A DNA stretch of 34,643 nucleotides from positions 1 to 34,643 of the forward strand of contig NZ_AXUN02000222.1 in NCBI RefSeq assembly GCF_000495435.3, written 5' to 3'. This DNA comes from Youngiibacter fragilis 232.1 (GTDB lineage: Bacteria > Bacillota > Clostridia > Clostridiales > Clostridiaceae). The position numbers and the translations under genes were made by a program. This document shows positions 1 through 6,863 of this stretch, one piece after another. Each line of letters opens with the position of its first letter. Position 1 is the stretch's first letter. The notes beneath the pieces are model-generated. The model worked only from the letters and a program-made list of their open reading frames with translations, had not been told where the DNA came from and searched no databases.

Positions 1-37
1 CGAAAAGTTACGGTTTAATTATAAGGATCTCAGAATA

Positions 38-71
38 ACCCACCTTGAGAAATTGAGGTGGGATTTTATTT
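38..71 (+). terminator. Rho-independent terminator of the upstream gene
   Basis: A 7-bp perfect stem, CCCACCT (39-45) with AGGTGGG (56-62), is followed by the T-rich tail ATTTTATTT. The gene it ends lies left of the window. It separates that gene from the mannosidase operon. Confidence 0.75.
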
Positions 72-73
72 GC

Positions 74-124
74 GGATAATTATCCAGGAAGTTGGAGAGA
101 AAGGGTGCCTGCAACCGTTATACT
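74..124 (+). promoter_or_regulatory. Putative promoter region of the sugar operon, with a palindrome and a cre-like site
   Basis: Between the upstream terminator and the mannosidase start there is a perfect 12-bp palindrome, GGATAATTATCC (74-85). A TATACT hexamer (119-124) could be a -10 box. A cre-like sequence, TGCAACCGTTATAC (110-123), overlaps it and keeps the TG.AA.CG.T core of the CcpA consensus, with mismatches at its right end. The best -35 match (TTGGAG, 92-97) is 21 bp from the -10, which is too far, so the promoter call is weak. Carbon catabolite control of such an operon would be usual in Bacillota, but here it is inferred. Confidence 0.35.
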
Positions 125-152
125 AAGGCTGTAATGACAAGGAGGTAATGAG

Positions 153-2714
153 ATGAACAGGAACATTAAGATTCTCATGCACACACATTGGGATCGCGAG
201 TGGTACTTCACAAAAGATGAGACCAAAGTGCTGTTAAGAAATCACATGCAGGAAGTCATGAGTTTCCTTGAAGAAAATCCGGATCATATCTACATTCTTG
301 ATGGGCAAAGCATCATGATAGACGATTATCTTGAACTGGAGCCTGATGCTGAAAGCAGAATGAGGAACCTGATAGAGAACAGGCAGCTAAGGGTCGGACC
401 GTGGTACACACAAACAGATCTGCTCCTGGTCCACGGCGAGTCAGTATACAGGAACCTTTACTATGGAATCAAAAGAGCGCAGGACTTCGGGAAACCGATG
501 CTGGTAGGGTATGCTCCGGATACTTTCGGACACTCAAGTCAAATGCCTCAAATATATTCACAGTTCGGGATAAATTCAACATTCTTCTGGAGAGGCTTCA
601 GTGAACTGAAGGCGGATAAATCAGATTTCACATGGGAAGGGATAGACGGTACACGTATATTCGGAGGCAACCTTTCTACAGGCTATCAGGGTGCAAAGTA
701 TCTTGAAGAAGACAGACCGCAGCTGGAAGCAAGAATCAGGAAGCTTATGGCAGTACTAGACAAGTATTCAGCAGGCACAGGAAGACTGGTGATGAACGGC
801 CATGACCAGATGCCTATCCAATCCAATATCATTGATATTGTGCGAAAGCTAAGGGAAATATATCCGGAGGACAATATTGAGGTTTCTGATTTTGAAACCT
901 ATATGGATACGCTTAAAGGCCTTGACCTTGAGGTTGTAAGAGGGGAGCTTACTCACAGCAGGCATTCAAGGATACACAGGACAATCGGGTCGACAAGAAT
1001 GGACATCAAACTGCTGAATTCCGAAATTGAGCATAAGCTGTATAACTCATTGGAGCCACTGGCAGTAATTGGCTCTGATGCAGGCATTCCTTATCCCCAT
1101 GGAGTAATAGAGAATATCCTCAAGACCCTGTTCGGGGTGCATGCCCATGACAGCCTTGGCGGATGCAACTCTGACAAGGTGAACAGGGACATCAAACAGA
1201 GGTTGATGAATGCCAGGGAAATGATAGATACCCAGATTGAATTGCATCTGAGGCTTCTCACGTTAGCTAAGAGAGACGAAAAGAATGTGATTGTTATCGT
1301 GAACACATTGCCAGAACACAGGAAGGACGAATATCTTGAAGTTGAGATGATCACCAGGTCAAGGGGCTTCGATATTATAGATGAGGCTGGAAGGAAGCTC
1401 GAATTCACCATATTAAAGCAGAGCGAAGTTGATGCCGGACTCATTGACCGTCAGGTTGCAGCAAGGCTGCTTGACCTTGAAGTGTACAAAAGCGTAATAT
1501 CGCTCCAGGTTGATGGGATCGACGGACTGAGCACAAGGTACTTCAAGGTCATCGAGAATGGTGGATACAATGCAGTTGAAAGGGTATCTGAGAACTCCAT
1601 AAAGAACCAGTGGGGAGAGCTGTTCGTATCAGACAACTCATTGAACTACAGGGACTTGAGGACCGGACAGCTGAGAAGGAACGTATTGTTCATAGAAAAC
1701 TCCGGTGATGCCGGCGACAGCTATGATTATTCACCACCAGTGCCTGACAGGATCCTTGATACGACGCAGTCAGGCAGGATCAGCGCTGAAAAGGTAAGCG
1801 GGAAAGGCTTTGAAGAACTAAGGGTTTCATGGACGATGAACGTGCCTTCAGACATGGCAGGAAGAATGAACGGCACTGATGATACACTGGCCGCGTTTAC
1901 CGCTTCATTCAGGCTTTATGACAACGACCCTAAAGTATATTCAAAGCTAAAACATGTGAATAATGTCAAGGATTCACGATACAGGCTGGTATTCTCAACT
2001 GGCATTGAAACTGATATGGCACATGTTGACGGATTCCTGTCTGCACACAATAAGCCAGTCTATATGACCGAGGAACTGGCAGTCTGGGAAAAGGAACAAT
2101 GGGCTGAGAAACCGATCAGTGTCGAGACATTCCAGAGCTTCGTCCATCTGACTGAGGGCAGCAGGAATGTGTACCTGTTTACTGATGGCTTGAAGGAGTA
2201 TGAGGTACTTGAGGACAGGATCCACCTTACTCTATTCAGATGCTTCTCACACCTCGGTAAAAGGAACCTGGTCAACAGACCTGGCAGACCTTCAGGCATT
2301 GAGATCGAGACACCTGATAATCAGCTGACGGATGTTGGATTTTCATTCAGATTTGCATTTTCGTTCAATCTGAATGAAGTGAACCCATCAAGGGAAAGCA
2401 AGAAGTTCCTGTCTCCGCTGATTGGATATCAGAAAAAGGAATTCAACAGGTTCAACATAAATGCGAGAAAGGAACTGAAGGAACCTGCAGGACACCTTAA
2501 CATGGAACTTGGAAAAGCAGCTGTTTCGGCTGTGAAGCTCACTGAAAAGACAGGAGATAGATTCATCAGGCTGTTCAACCCGGAAAACACTGAGATTTCA
2601 GTTGTGCTGCCAGATGGGTCATATAGAGCCAGTGCCATGGAAGAGAAGCTGGAGTCAGTTGGGAATGTTGTACTGAGGCCACAGGAGATCATTAATGTCA
2701 TTGTCAGCAATTAA
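153..2714 (+). CDS. mngB: MngB-like GH38 alpha-mannosidase
   Basis: This cytoplasmic glycoside hydrolase (853 aa, no signal peptide) resembles E. coli MngB along its whole length; MngB is 877 aa and hydrolyses phospho-mannosyl-glycerate. Visible GH38 features are the N-terminal metal-site motif HTHWDREW (residues 10-17), the nucleophile motif APDTFGH with Asp123, the GHDQMP segment near residue 220, HRTIGSTRMDIK near residue 280, and HAHDSLGGCNSD (330-341) with the metal-binding His332-Asp333. The C-terminal half keeps the MngB-like stretches LIDRQV and RPGRPSG. GAGGT precedes the ATG at 153. It is the first gene of an operon with a PTS permease (30-bp gap) and a GH4 enzyme, so it probably acts on a PTS-imported, phosphorylated alpha-mannoside. 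The exact substrate cannot be read from the sequence: E. coli MngB works with a fructose-type EII, whereas this permease is of the alpha-glucoside type. Confidence 0.9.
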   Translation: MNRNIKILMHTHWDREWYFTKDETKVLLRNHMQEVMSFLEENPDHIYILDGQSIMIDDYLELEPDAESRMRNLIENRQLRVGPWYTQTDLLLVHGESVYRNLYYGIKRAQDFGKPMLVGYAPDTFGHSSQMPQIYSQFGINSTFFWRGFSELKADKSDFTWEGIDGTRIFGGNLSTGYQGAKYLEEDRPQLEARIRKLMAVLDKYSAGTGRLVMNGHDQMPIQSNIIDIVRKLREIYPEDNIEVSDFETYMDTLKGLDLEVVRGELTHSRHSRIHRTIGSTRMDIKLLNSEIEHKLYNSLEPLAVIGSDAGIPYPHGVIENILKTLFGVHAHDSLGGCNSDKVNRDIKQRLMNAREMIDTQIELHLRLLTLAKRDEKNVIVIVNTLPEHRKDEYLEVEMITRSRGFDIIDEAGRKLEFTILKQSEVDAGLIDRQVAARLLDLEVYKSVISLQVDGIDGLSTRYFKVIENGGYNAVERVSENSIKNQWGELFVSDNSLNYRDLRTGQLRRNVLFIENSGDAGDSYDYSPPVPDRILDTTQSGRISAEKVSGKGFEELRVSWTMNVPSDMAGRMNGTDDTLAAFTASFRLYDNDPKVYSKLKHVNNVKDSRYRLVFSTGIETDMAHVDGFLSAHNKPVYMTEELAVWEKEQWAEKPISVETFQSFVHLTEGSRNVYLFTDGLKEYEVLEDRIHLTLFRCFSHLGKRNLVNRPGRPSGIEIETPDNQLTDVGFSFRFAFSFNLNEVNPSRESKKFLSPLIGYQKKEFNRFNINARKELKEPAGHLNMELGKAAVSAVKLTEKTGDRFIRLFNPENTEISVVLPDGSYRASAMEEKLESVGNVVLRPQEIINVIVSN

Positions 2715-2744
2715 TCCAATAATAAATATTAAAGGAGCGAGATC

Positions 2745-4376
2745 ATGTCAAATTTCAAGAAAAACTTTCAGAGCTTCGGCAAGTCGCTGCTGTTCCCGAT
2801 CAGCCTGTTGTCATTCATGGCTATTTTCCTGGGGCTTGCGGCTGCACTTCAAAACAAGAACATTATTGGGTCCATTCCCTTCCTTGCCAATCAGACTGTT
2901 CAGACAGTACTGGGACTTATTCGTAGGATAGCAGGACTTCCATTTGGTCAGCTGCCGCTTCTCTTTGCAATGTCAATCCCGCTGGGAATGGTAAAAAGGG
3001 ACAAGGGTGTCTCGGTATATGCAGGAGCTGTCGGATACATCGCAATGCTCATGGGCATGAGCTACGTACTTCAGATGCAGGGATTCACAGGAGCTACAAC
3101 TTCAGTGGATTATCTGATGAAGACAGGAGGTCTTTCCCAGGTTGACGCGACTCTCAGGAATTCACTGTTCACAAACGTTCTTGGAATCTTTGTATACAAC
3201 ACGAATGTCATTGGCGGTATCATCGCAGGCCTCATGGGTGTATATCTGCACAACAGGTTCAGGGAGACCGAACTGCACCCTTCGCTTACCTTCTACAGCG
3301 GCAAGAGGTTTGTTCCGATAGTCACGGCACTTGTCATGGTAGTGGTAGGAATCGCACTGACTTTTGTCTGGCCGATCGTTAATACAGCAATAATTTCAAT
3401 GGGTAAGCTTATCAGCGAAAGCGGGATGTTTGGAGTGTTCCTGTATGGATTCACAGAAAAGGTGATCAATCCGACCGGGCTTCATCACATATTGAACCAG
3501 ACCTTCAGATTTACAGCACTCGGCGGCGTTGAGACTGTCAATGGAGAATCCCTTGTCGGAGCTCTCCAGATATATCTCTACCAGCTTGACCATCAGCTGC
3601 CTTTCTCTCCAGCGGCTACACAGTTCCTTGCACAGGGAAAGATACTTCATATGGTATTCGGAATGCCTGCTGCAGTGATGGCAATATATCACTCAGCTTT
3701 ACCGGAAAAGAGGGACAGAGTCCTCAAATTCTTCATAGCCGGTGTAACTGCAGTCATTTTGACAGGAATAACTGAACCGATAGAGTTCACATTCATATTC
3801 ATCTCCCCGATACTTTGGATAGTAAACGCGATATTTGCAGGACTGGCATTCCTGGTACCGGCAATTTTCGGAGCTGCCATAGGAAATATCCAGGGTGGAA
3901 TAATAGACTGGTTCGTATTCGGCGTGCTTCAGGGTGCCCAGACGAAGTGGTACCTGTACCTTATCGCAGGACCTATATTCTTTGCAATGTACTACTTCAC
4001 GTACAGGTTCATCATAACCAGGTTCAATGTAATGACGATCGGAAGGAAGGATAGTGACTTCACGGAAGAAGAGGAAACAGGAGCGGCAGCCTCCATTTCC
4101 GAACAGGACAGGCAGACTGCTGAATATATCATTGAAGGCCTTGGCGGACTTGACAACATAACTGATATCGATAACTGCATAACCAGGCTGAGAGTTGAAG
4201 TCATCGATACGAACAAGATCAATGAGGACCTCATAAAGAAGACCAATCCCAATGGGATAATAAGACCAGACAAGTCTACGATTCATGTTGTGTATGGCGG
4301 CAGGATCACCAAAATCAGAAACATAGTAGATAATTATGTATTTGTTTTAAGAAATACTGACAAGAAATTGGGATAA
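2745..4376 (+). CDS. PTS alpha-glucoside-type permease, EIIC-EIIB fusion
   Basis: This 543-aa membrane permease imports and phosphorylates a sugar. Residues 1 to about 430 form the EIIC domain of the glucose/maltose superfamily, with multiple hydrophobic segments and the typical FGQLPLLFAMSIPLGM (around 66-81), FTEKVINPTGLHH (around 236-248) and GITEPIEFTF (around 344-353). After an acidic linker (about 435-455) comes EIIB, with the phosphorylation site DNCITRLRV, Cys478. There is no EIIA domain, so it must rely on an EIIA encoded elsewhere. Size and order match AglA/GlvC/MalP proteins for maltose and related alpha-glucosides. It starts 30 bp after the mannosidase with the RBS AAAGGAG and is followed by a large intercistronic hairpin. 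Assignment to the IIBC family is firm; the substrate (maltose, trehalulose-like or a mannosyl-glucoside) is inferred. Confidence 0.92.
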   Translation: MSNFKKNFQSFGKSLLFPISLLSFMAIFLGLAAALQNKNIIGSIPFLANQTVQTVLGLIRRIAGLPFGQLPLLFAMSIPLGMVKRDKGVSVYAGAVGYIAMLMGMSYVLQMQGFTGATTSVDYLMKTGGLSQVDATLRNSLFTNVLGIFVYNTNVIGGIIAGLMGVYLHNRFRETELHPSLTFYSGKRFVPIVTALVMVVVGIALTFVWPIVNTAIISMGKLISESGMFGVFLYGFTEKVINPTGLHHILNQTFRFTALGGVETVNGESLVGALQIYLYQLDHQLPFSPAATQFLAQGKILHMVFGMPAAVMAIYHSALPEKRDRVLKFFIAGVTAVILTGITEPIEFTFIFISPILWIVNAIFAGLAFLVPAIFGAAIGNIQGGIIDWFVFGVLQGAQTKWYLYLIAGPIFFAMYYFTYRFIITRFNVMTIGRKDSDFTEEEETGAAASISEQDRQTAEYIIEGLGGLDNITDIDNCITRLRVEVIDTNKINEDLIKKTNPNGIIRPDKSTIHVVYGGRITKIRNIVDNYVFVLRNTDKKLG

Positions 4377-4380
4377 ATGT

Positions 4381-4419
4381 ACCAGGGAAGACCTTTTGTA
4401 ATGGAAGGTCTTTCCTGGT
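4381..4419 (+). other. Intercistronic mRNA hairpin between the permease and GH4 genes
   Basis: A 15-bp stem (4381-4395 with 4405-4419) has one G-U pair and a 9-nt loop. It fills most of the 64-bp gap between the permease stop and the GH4 start. No T-run follows (next bases CAAATCTCGC), so it is probably not a strong intrinsic terminator. More likely it is an RNA processing or stabilising element that protects upstream mRNA or sets expression of the two genes differently. Confidence 0.7.
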
Positions 4420-4440
4420 CAAATCTCGCAAGGGGGACTT

Positions 4441-5763
4441 ATGAAAAAGTATAATATCGTAATCGTTGGAGGAGGAAGCACCTGGACTCCTGGACTTCTT
4501 AACAGTCTGGTAAAGAAGAAGGATGAATTTCCACTCGGAAAACTTGTCATGTATGATACGAACGGAGAGAGGCAGGCGGTAATTGGAGAATTTGCCAGGG
4601 TGCTTTTTAAGGAAAGATACGCTGGCCTGGATTTCACGTACACTACAGACAAGGAAATTGCTTTCAGGGATGTTGACTTCGTGTTCTGTCAGATGAGGAC
4701 AGGCGGATACCAAATGAGGGAAAAGGATGAGAAGCTTCCTCTTCAGTTTGGTGTGATAGGCCAGGAGACATGCGGTCCTGGAGGGTTTGCCTATGGTCTG
4801 AGGTCCATAAGGGACATGATTCAGCTTATACAAGATGTAAGGAAGCATTCAAAGGAAGCCTGGATACTGAACTACACCAATCCGGCTGCAATTGTGGCTG
4901 AAGCAGTGAACAGGGTCTTTAATGATGATGAGAGGATCCTAAACATATGCGACCAGCCAGTGAATCTTCTCAGGTCATACGGGAAGATACTTGGTATGGA
5001 CCCTTATGAATTCGAACCGGTATATTTCGGTCTCAACCATTTCGGGTGGTTCAAGCACCTCTACGACAAGAACGGTGCTGATATGGTTCCAGTCATAAAG
5101 CAGATAGTAAGGGACAGAGGCTTTGCGCCTGCAGATGCAGAGCAAAGGGACAAATCATGGCTGGATACCTATGCAATGGTAGAGGACATGCTGAATGATT
5201 TCCCGGAATACCTGCCAAACACATATCTTCAATACTACCTGTACCCTGAATACAAGGCCTCAAAGATGGACCCGAACCATACCAGGGCAAACGAGGTCAT
5301 GAATGGCAGGGAGAAAAGGGTATTCGAGGAGTGCAGAAGAGTTGCTGCAGAGGGTACGGTTGAGAATGCACATGTAGTCCACAACGATGCACACGGGGAC
5401 ATGATTGTTGAAGTTGCAGAATCGATCGCATTCAACAAAAACAGCCTTTATGTGGTCATTGTTGAGAATAACGGCCTGATAAGCAACATCCAGGACGATG
5501 CCATGGTGGAGGTAACAGCCTGCCTGGGGATAAACGGTCCCAGGCCATTCGGTGTAGGCAAGATAGATACTTTCTACAAAGGGATGATCGAGCAGCAGCT
5601 TGCCTTTGAGAAGCTTACGGTCGATGCCTATTTTGAAGGGTCATACAATAAGGCACTTAAGGCACTGACCCTGAACAGGATAGTAACGGACGCAAAAAAG
5701 GCCAGGAAGATATTGGATGCTCTGATAGCTGCCAACGAAGGCTACTGGCCTGAGCTTAAGTAA
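4441..5763 (+). CDS. glvA: GH4 6-phospho-alpha-glucosidase
   Basis: This NAD+- and Mn2+-dependent hydrolase (440 aa, the same size as B. subtilis GlvA and Fusobacterium MalH) cleaves 6-phospho-alpha-glucosides made by PTS import. The N-terminal Rossmann motif is VIVGGGSTWTPGLL (7-20). GQETCGPGG and YTNPAAIVAEA are GH4 signatures. Metal and catalytic residues are Cys170-Asp171 in NICDQP and His200 in GLNHFGW. YLQYYL and NPNHTRANEVM, shared with GlvA/MalH, are also present. The family usually has CDMP; here Gln replaces Met. The RBS AGGGGGA lies 6 bp before the ATG. It is the last gene of the sugar operon and is followed by a terminator. It pairs naturally with the IIBC permease; the partnership with a GH38 mannosidase is less usual. 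Confidence 0.92.
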   Translation: MKKYNIVIVGGGSTWTPGLLNSLVKKKDEFPLGKLVMYDTNGERQAVIGEFARVLFKERYAGLDFTYTTDKEIAFRDVDFVFCQMRTGGYQMREKDEKLPLQFGVIGQETCGPGGFAYGLRSIRDMIQLIQDVRKHSKEAWILNYTNPAAIVAEAVNRVFNDDERILNICDQPVNLLRSYGKILGMDPYEFEPVYFGLNHFGWFKHLYDKNGADMVPVIKQIVRDRGFAPADAEQRDKSWLDTYAMVEDMLNDFPEYLPNTYLQYYLYPEYKASKMDPNHTRANEVMNGREKRVFEECRRVAAEGTVENAHVVHNDAHGDMIVEVAESIAFNKNSLYVVIVENNGLISNIQDDAMVEVTACLGINGPRPFGVGKIDTFYKGMIEQQLAFEKLTVDAYFEGSYNKALKALTLNRIVTDAKKARKILDALIAANEGYWPELK

Positions 5764-5812
5764 CTAATCCGGAACCTGTTCAGACCCTCATAGGGTTCAT
5801 ATTGGTTTCATT

Positions 5813-5845
5813 AAAGTTTTTCCATTAGTGGAAGAACTTTTTTTT
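5813..5845 (+). terminator. Rho-independent terminator of the sugar operon
   Basis: A 12-bp stem (5813-5824 with 5829-5840, one G-T wobble) has a TTAG loop and an 8-nt T-run (5838-5845). It lies 50 bp after the GH4 stop. Confidence 0.88.
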
Positions 5846-6064
5846 CAATCCGAAAATTTGAATGAAACACAAGTATATGAGATTAATCTAAATATATGGG
5901 TTTGATACGCAAATTGAGGTTTAGTCTGCCATGTTCTGATGAGGCTGCTGACCTTCCGATATTCCTGATATCTGTATTGCTGAGCAAATTGCCAGGAGCA
6001 AAAAAAGGGTCGGTGCCTGCAGGAGCCTGTTTTTCAGGTGACTGGTCTGATTTTGAATGATATT

Positions 6065-6086
6065 AACAATATATGGAAATATTGTT
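6065..6086. promoter_or_regulatory. Inverted repeat overlapping the -35 box (candidate operator)
   Basis: AACAATAT (6065-6072) and ATATTGTT (6079-6086) are perfect inverted 8-mers with a 6-nt spacer. The right arm ends on the first base of the -35 hexamer, a position from which a bound regulator could block or recruit RNA polymerase. The regulator is unknown and is not encoded in the window as far as can be seen. Confidence 0.45.
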
Positions 6087-6115
6087 TGACTTTGCTGCAA
6101 CTGCGCCTGTATCAT
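6086..6115 (+). promoter_or_regulatory. Sigma-A-type promoter of the riboswitch/ABC operon
   Basis: The -35 box is TTGACT (6086-6091), the spacer is 18 bp and the -10 box is TATCAT (6110-6115). Transcription would begin near 6121-6123, just before the aptamer, as expected for a riboswitch leader. Confidence 0.7.
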
Positions 6116-6133
6116 TGAATTAATTGAATATTG

Positions 6134-6223
6134 TCTCCGAACCTTAATCCCTAAACTTTCAGCATGGGGTCAAGGTCGTGGGTCTTCCGGGAAACTGGCT
6201 GGCCTCCCAGGGTGGAAAGGAGA
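6134..6223 (+). ncRNA. Moco/Tuco-type riboswitch aptamer (candidate)
   Basis: The leader folds as follows. A closing stem P1 pairs TCTCC (6134-6138) with GGAGA (6219-6223). A long arm pairs ACCTT (6141-6145) with AAGGT (6172-6176) and ATCCC (6147-6151) with GGGGT (6166-6170), across one A/C mismatch. A GNRA-capped hairpin CCGG-GAAA-CTGG spans 6187-6198. The 3' part reads CCTCCCAGGGTGGAAAGGAG. P1, the GNRA hairpin and the 3' GGTGGAAAGGAG agree with the Moco RNA motif (Rfam RF01055) as I remember it. The aptamer begins about 12 nt after the predicted transcription start and lies upstream of a protein with a molybdopterin-oxidoreductase fold, which fits the known gene context of this class. A covariance-model search was not possible here. 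Confidence 0.72.
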
Positions 6224-6270
6224 AGATGATTTGAAGTGAACAAGTCCACCGTGATTTGTTTCTTTTTTTT
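6208..6270 (+). terminator. Possible riboswitch-controlled terminator
   Basis: GGTGGA (6211-6216) can pair with TCCACC (6245-6250), extended by CA (6208-6209) with TG (6252-6253) across one G/G mismatch. A T-rich tract with eight consecutive T (6263-6270) follows. The 5' arm lies inside the aptamer's conserved 3' part, so hairpin and folded aptamer should exclude each other. This suggests that ligand binding lets transcription continue. The 28-nt loop is large and makes the hairpin weaker than a standard terminator. Confidence 0.4.
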
Positions 6271-6298
6271 CATAAATTTTAGTTTTGGAGGAATGAGA

Positions 6299-6835
6299 AT
6301 GAAGAAGATCAAGGTAAACATTATGGCTGCTGCCGCGCTTGCCGCTGTGATGATCGCAGTAACAGGATGCGGTGCAAAGGCACCGGCTCCGACAACAGCG
6401 CCGACAGCTGCACCTACCGCAGCACCAACCAGTGCTCAGGCTGATGGAGAATGGGAAATTGCAATCGAGGGGGTTGAAAAATCACCTGCAGTGTTCAATG
6501 AAGCAGAAGCGGCGAAGGTCGGTCTTATCAAGCAGAAGGCAAGTGTAAAGGACAAGGATACATCACTTCCTGCACAGGAGTGGGATGGCGTATCACTTGA
6601 AAAGGTGCTTGAACACTACGGGGTGAAGACATACACGACAGTCAAGGTTGAATCTTCAGACGGCACATTCAAGGAATATACACCTGACCTGATTTCATCA
6701 AGCAAGGCGCTCCTTGGCTTCAAGGCTGATGGCAAGGAACTAGAAGAGGGAATCGGCCCTGTGCAGCTGGTTGTGGATGGAAAAGGTCCTAACTGGTGGA
6801 TTGTGAACGTAACAAGGATAACAGTCATAAAGTAG
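6299..6835 (+). CDS. Lipoprotein with sulfite-oxidase-like (molybdopterin-binding) fold
   Basis: The start is placed at ATG 6299 (178 aa) because GGAGG (6287-6291) sits 7 bp before it; the same frame is open back to a GTG at 6236 and has another ATG at 6293, but neither has a fitting RBS. The product has a lipoprotein signal with the lipobox VTGC, then an Ala/Pro/Thr linker of repeated PTAA units, then one domain of about 125 residues. The order WDGVSLEKVLEHYGV, a DGTFKEY segment, a dG.eL turn, GPVQLVVDGK and a C-terminal WWIVNVTRI strand fits the Oxidored_molyb/sulfite-oxidase fold. The only Cys is the lipidated one, so the catalytic Cys that ligates Mo in true oxidoreductases is missing. 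It is probably a binding or accessory protein on the outer face of the membrane, not an enzyme. It is first in the operon, directly after the riboswitch and 28 bp before the ABC permease. Confidence 0.75.
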   Translation: MKKIKVNIMAAAALAAVMIAVTGCGAKAPAPTTAPTAAPTAAPTSAQADGEWEIAIEGVEKSPAVFNEAEAAKVGLIKQKASVKDKDTSLPAQEWDGVSLEKVLEHYGVKTYTTVKVESSDGTFKEYTPDLISSSKALLGFKADGKELEEGIGPVQLVVDGKGPNWWIVNVTRITVIK

Positions 6836-6863
6836 TTGCTGATTTGGATTCGGGGAGGTGGCA

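Larger units (their letters stand above)
5764..6133. other. Gap before the second operon
   Basis: No gene is supported between the GH4 stop and the riboswitch. The left part holds the sugar-operon terminator and the right part holds the promoter and inverted repeat listed separately. The stretch 5846-6060 is A/T-rich with short weak hairpins; nothing in it was recognised. A 64-codon minus-strand frame here overlaps the promoter and lacks an RBS, so it was not called. Confidence 0.5.

Noticed and set aside
5921-6115. A 64-codon minus-strand frame upstream of the riboswitch
   Set aside because: No RBS. It overlaps the promoter and inverted repeat of the operon, and its sequence is unlike any family I know.
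6236-6298. Upstream GTG start for the lipoprotein
   Set aside because: It would add a Phe-rich stretch encoded by the terminator T-run before a normal lipoprotein signal. ATG 6299 has GGAGG at the proper distance.
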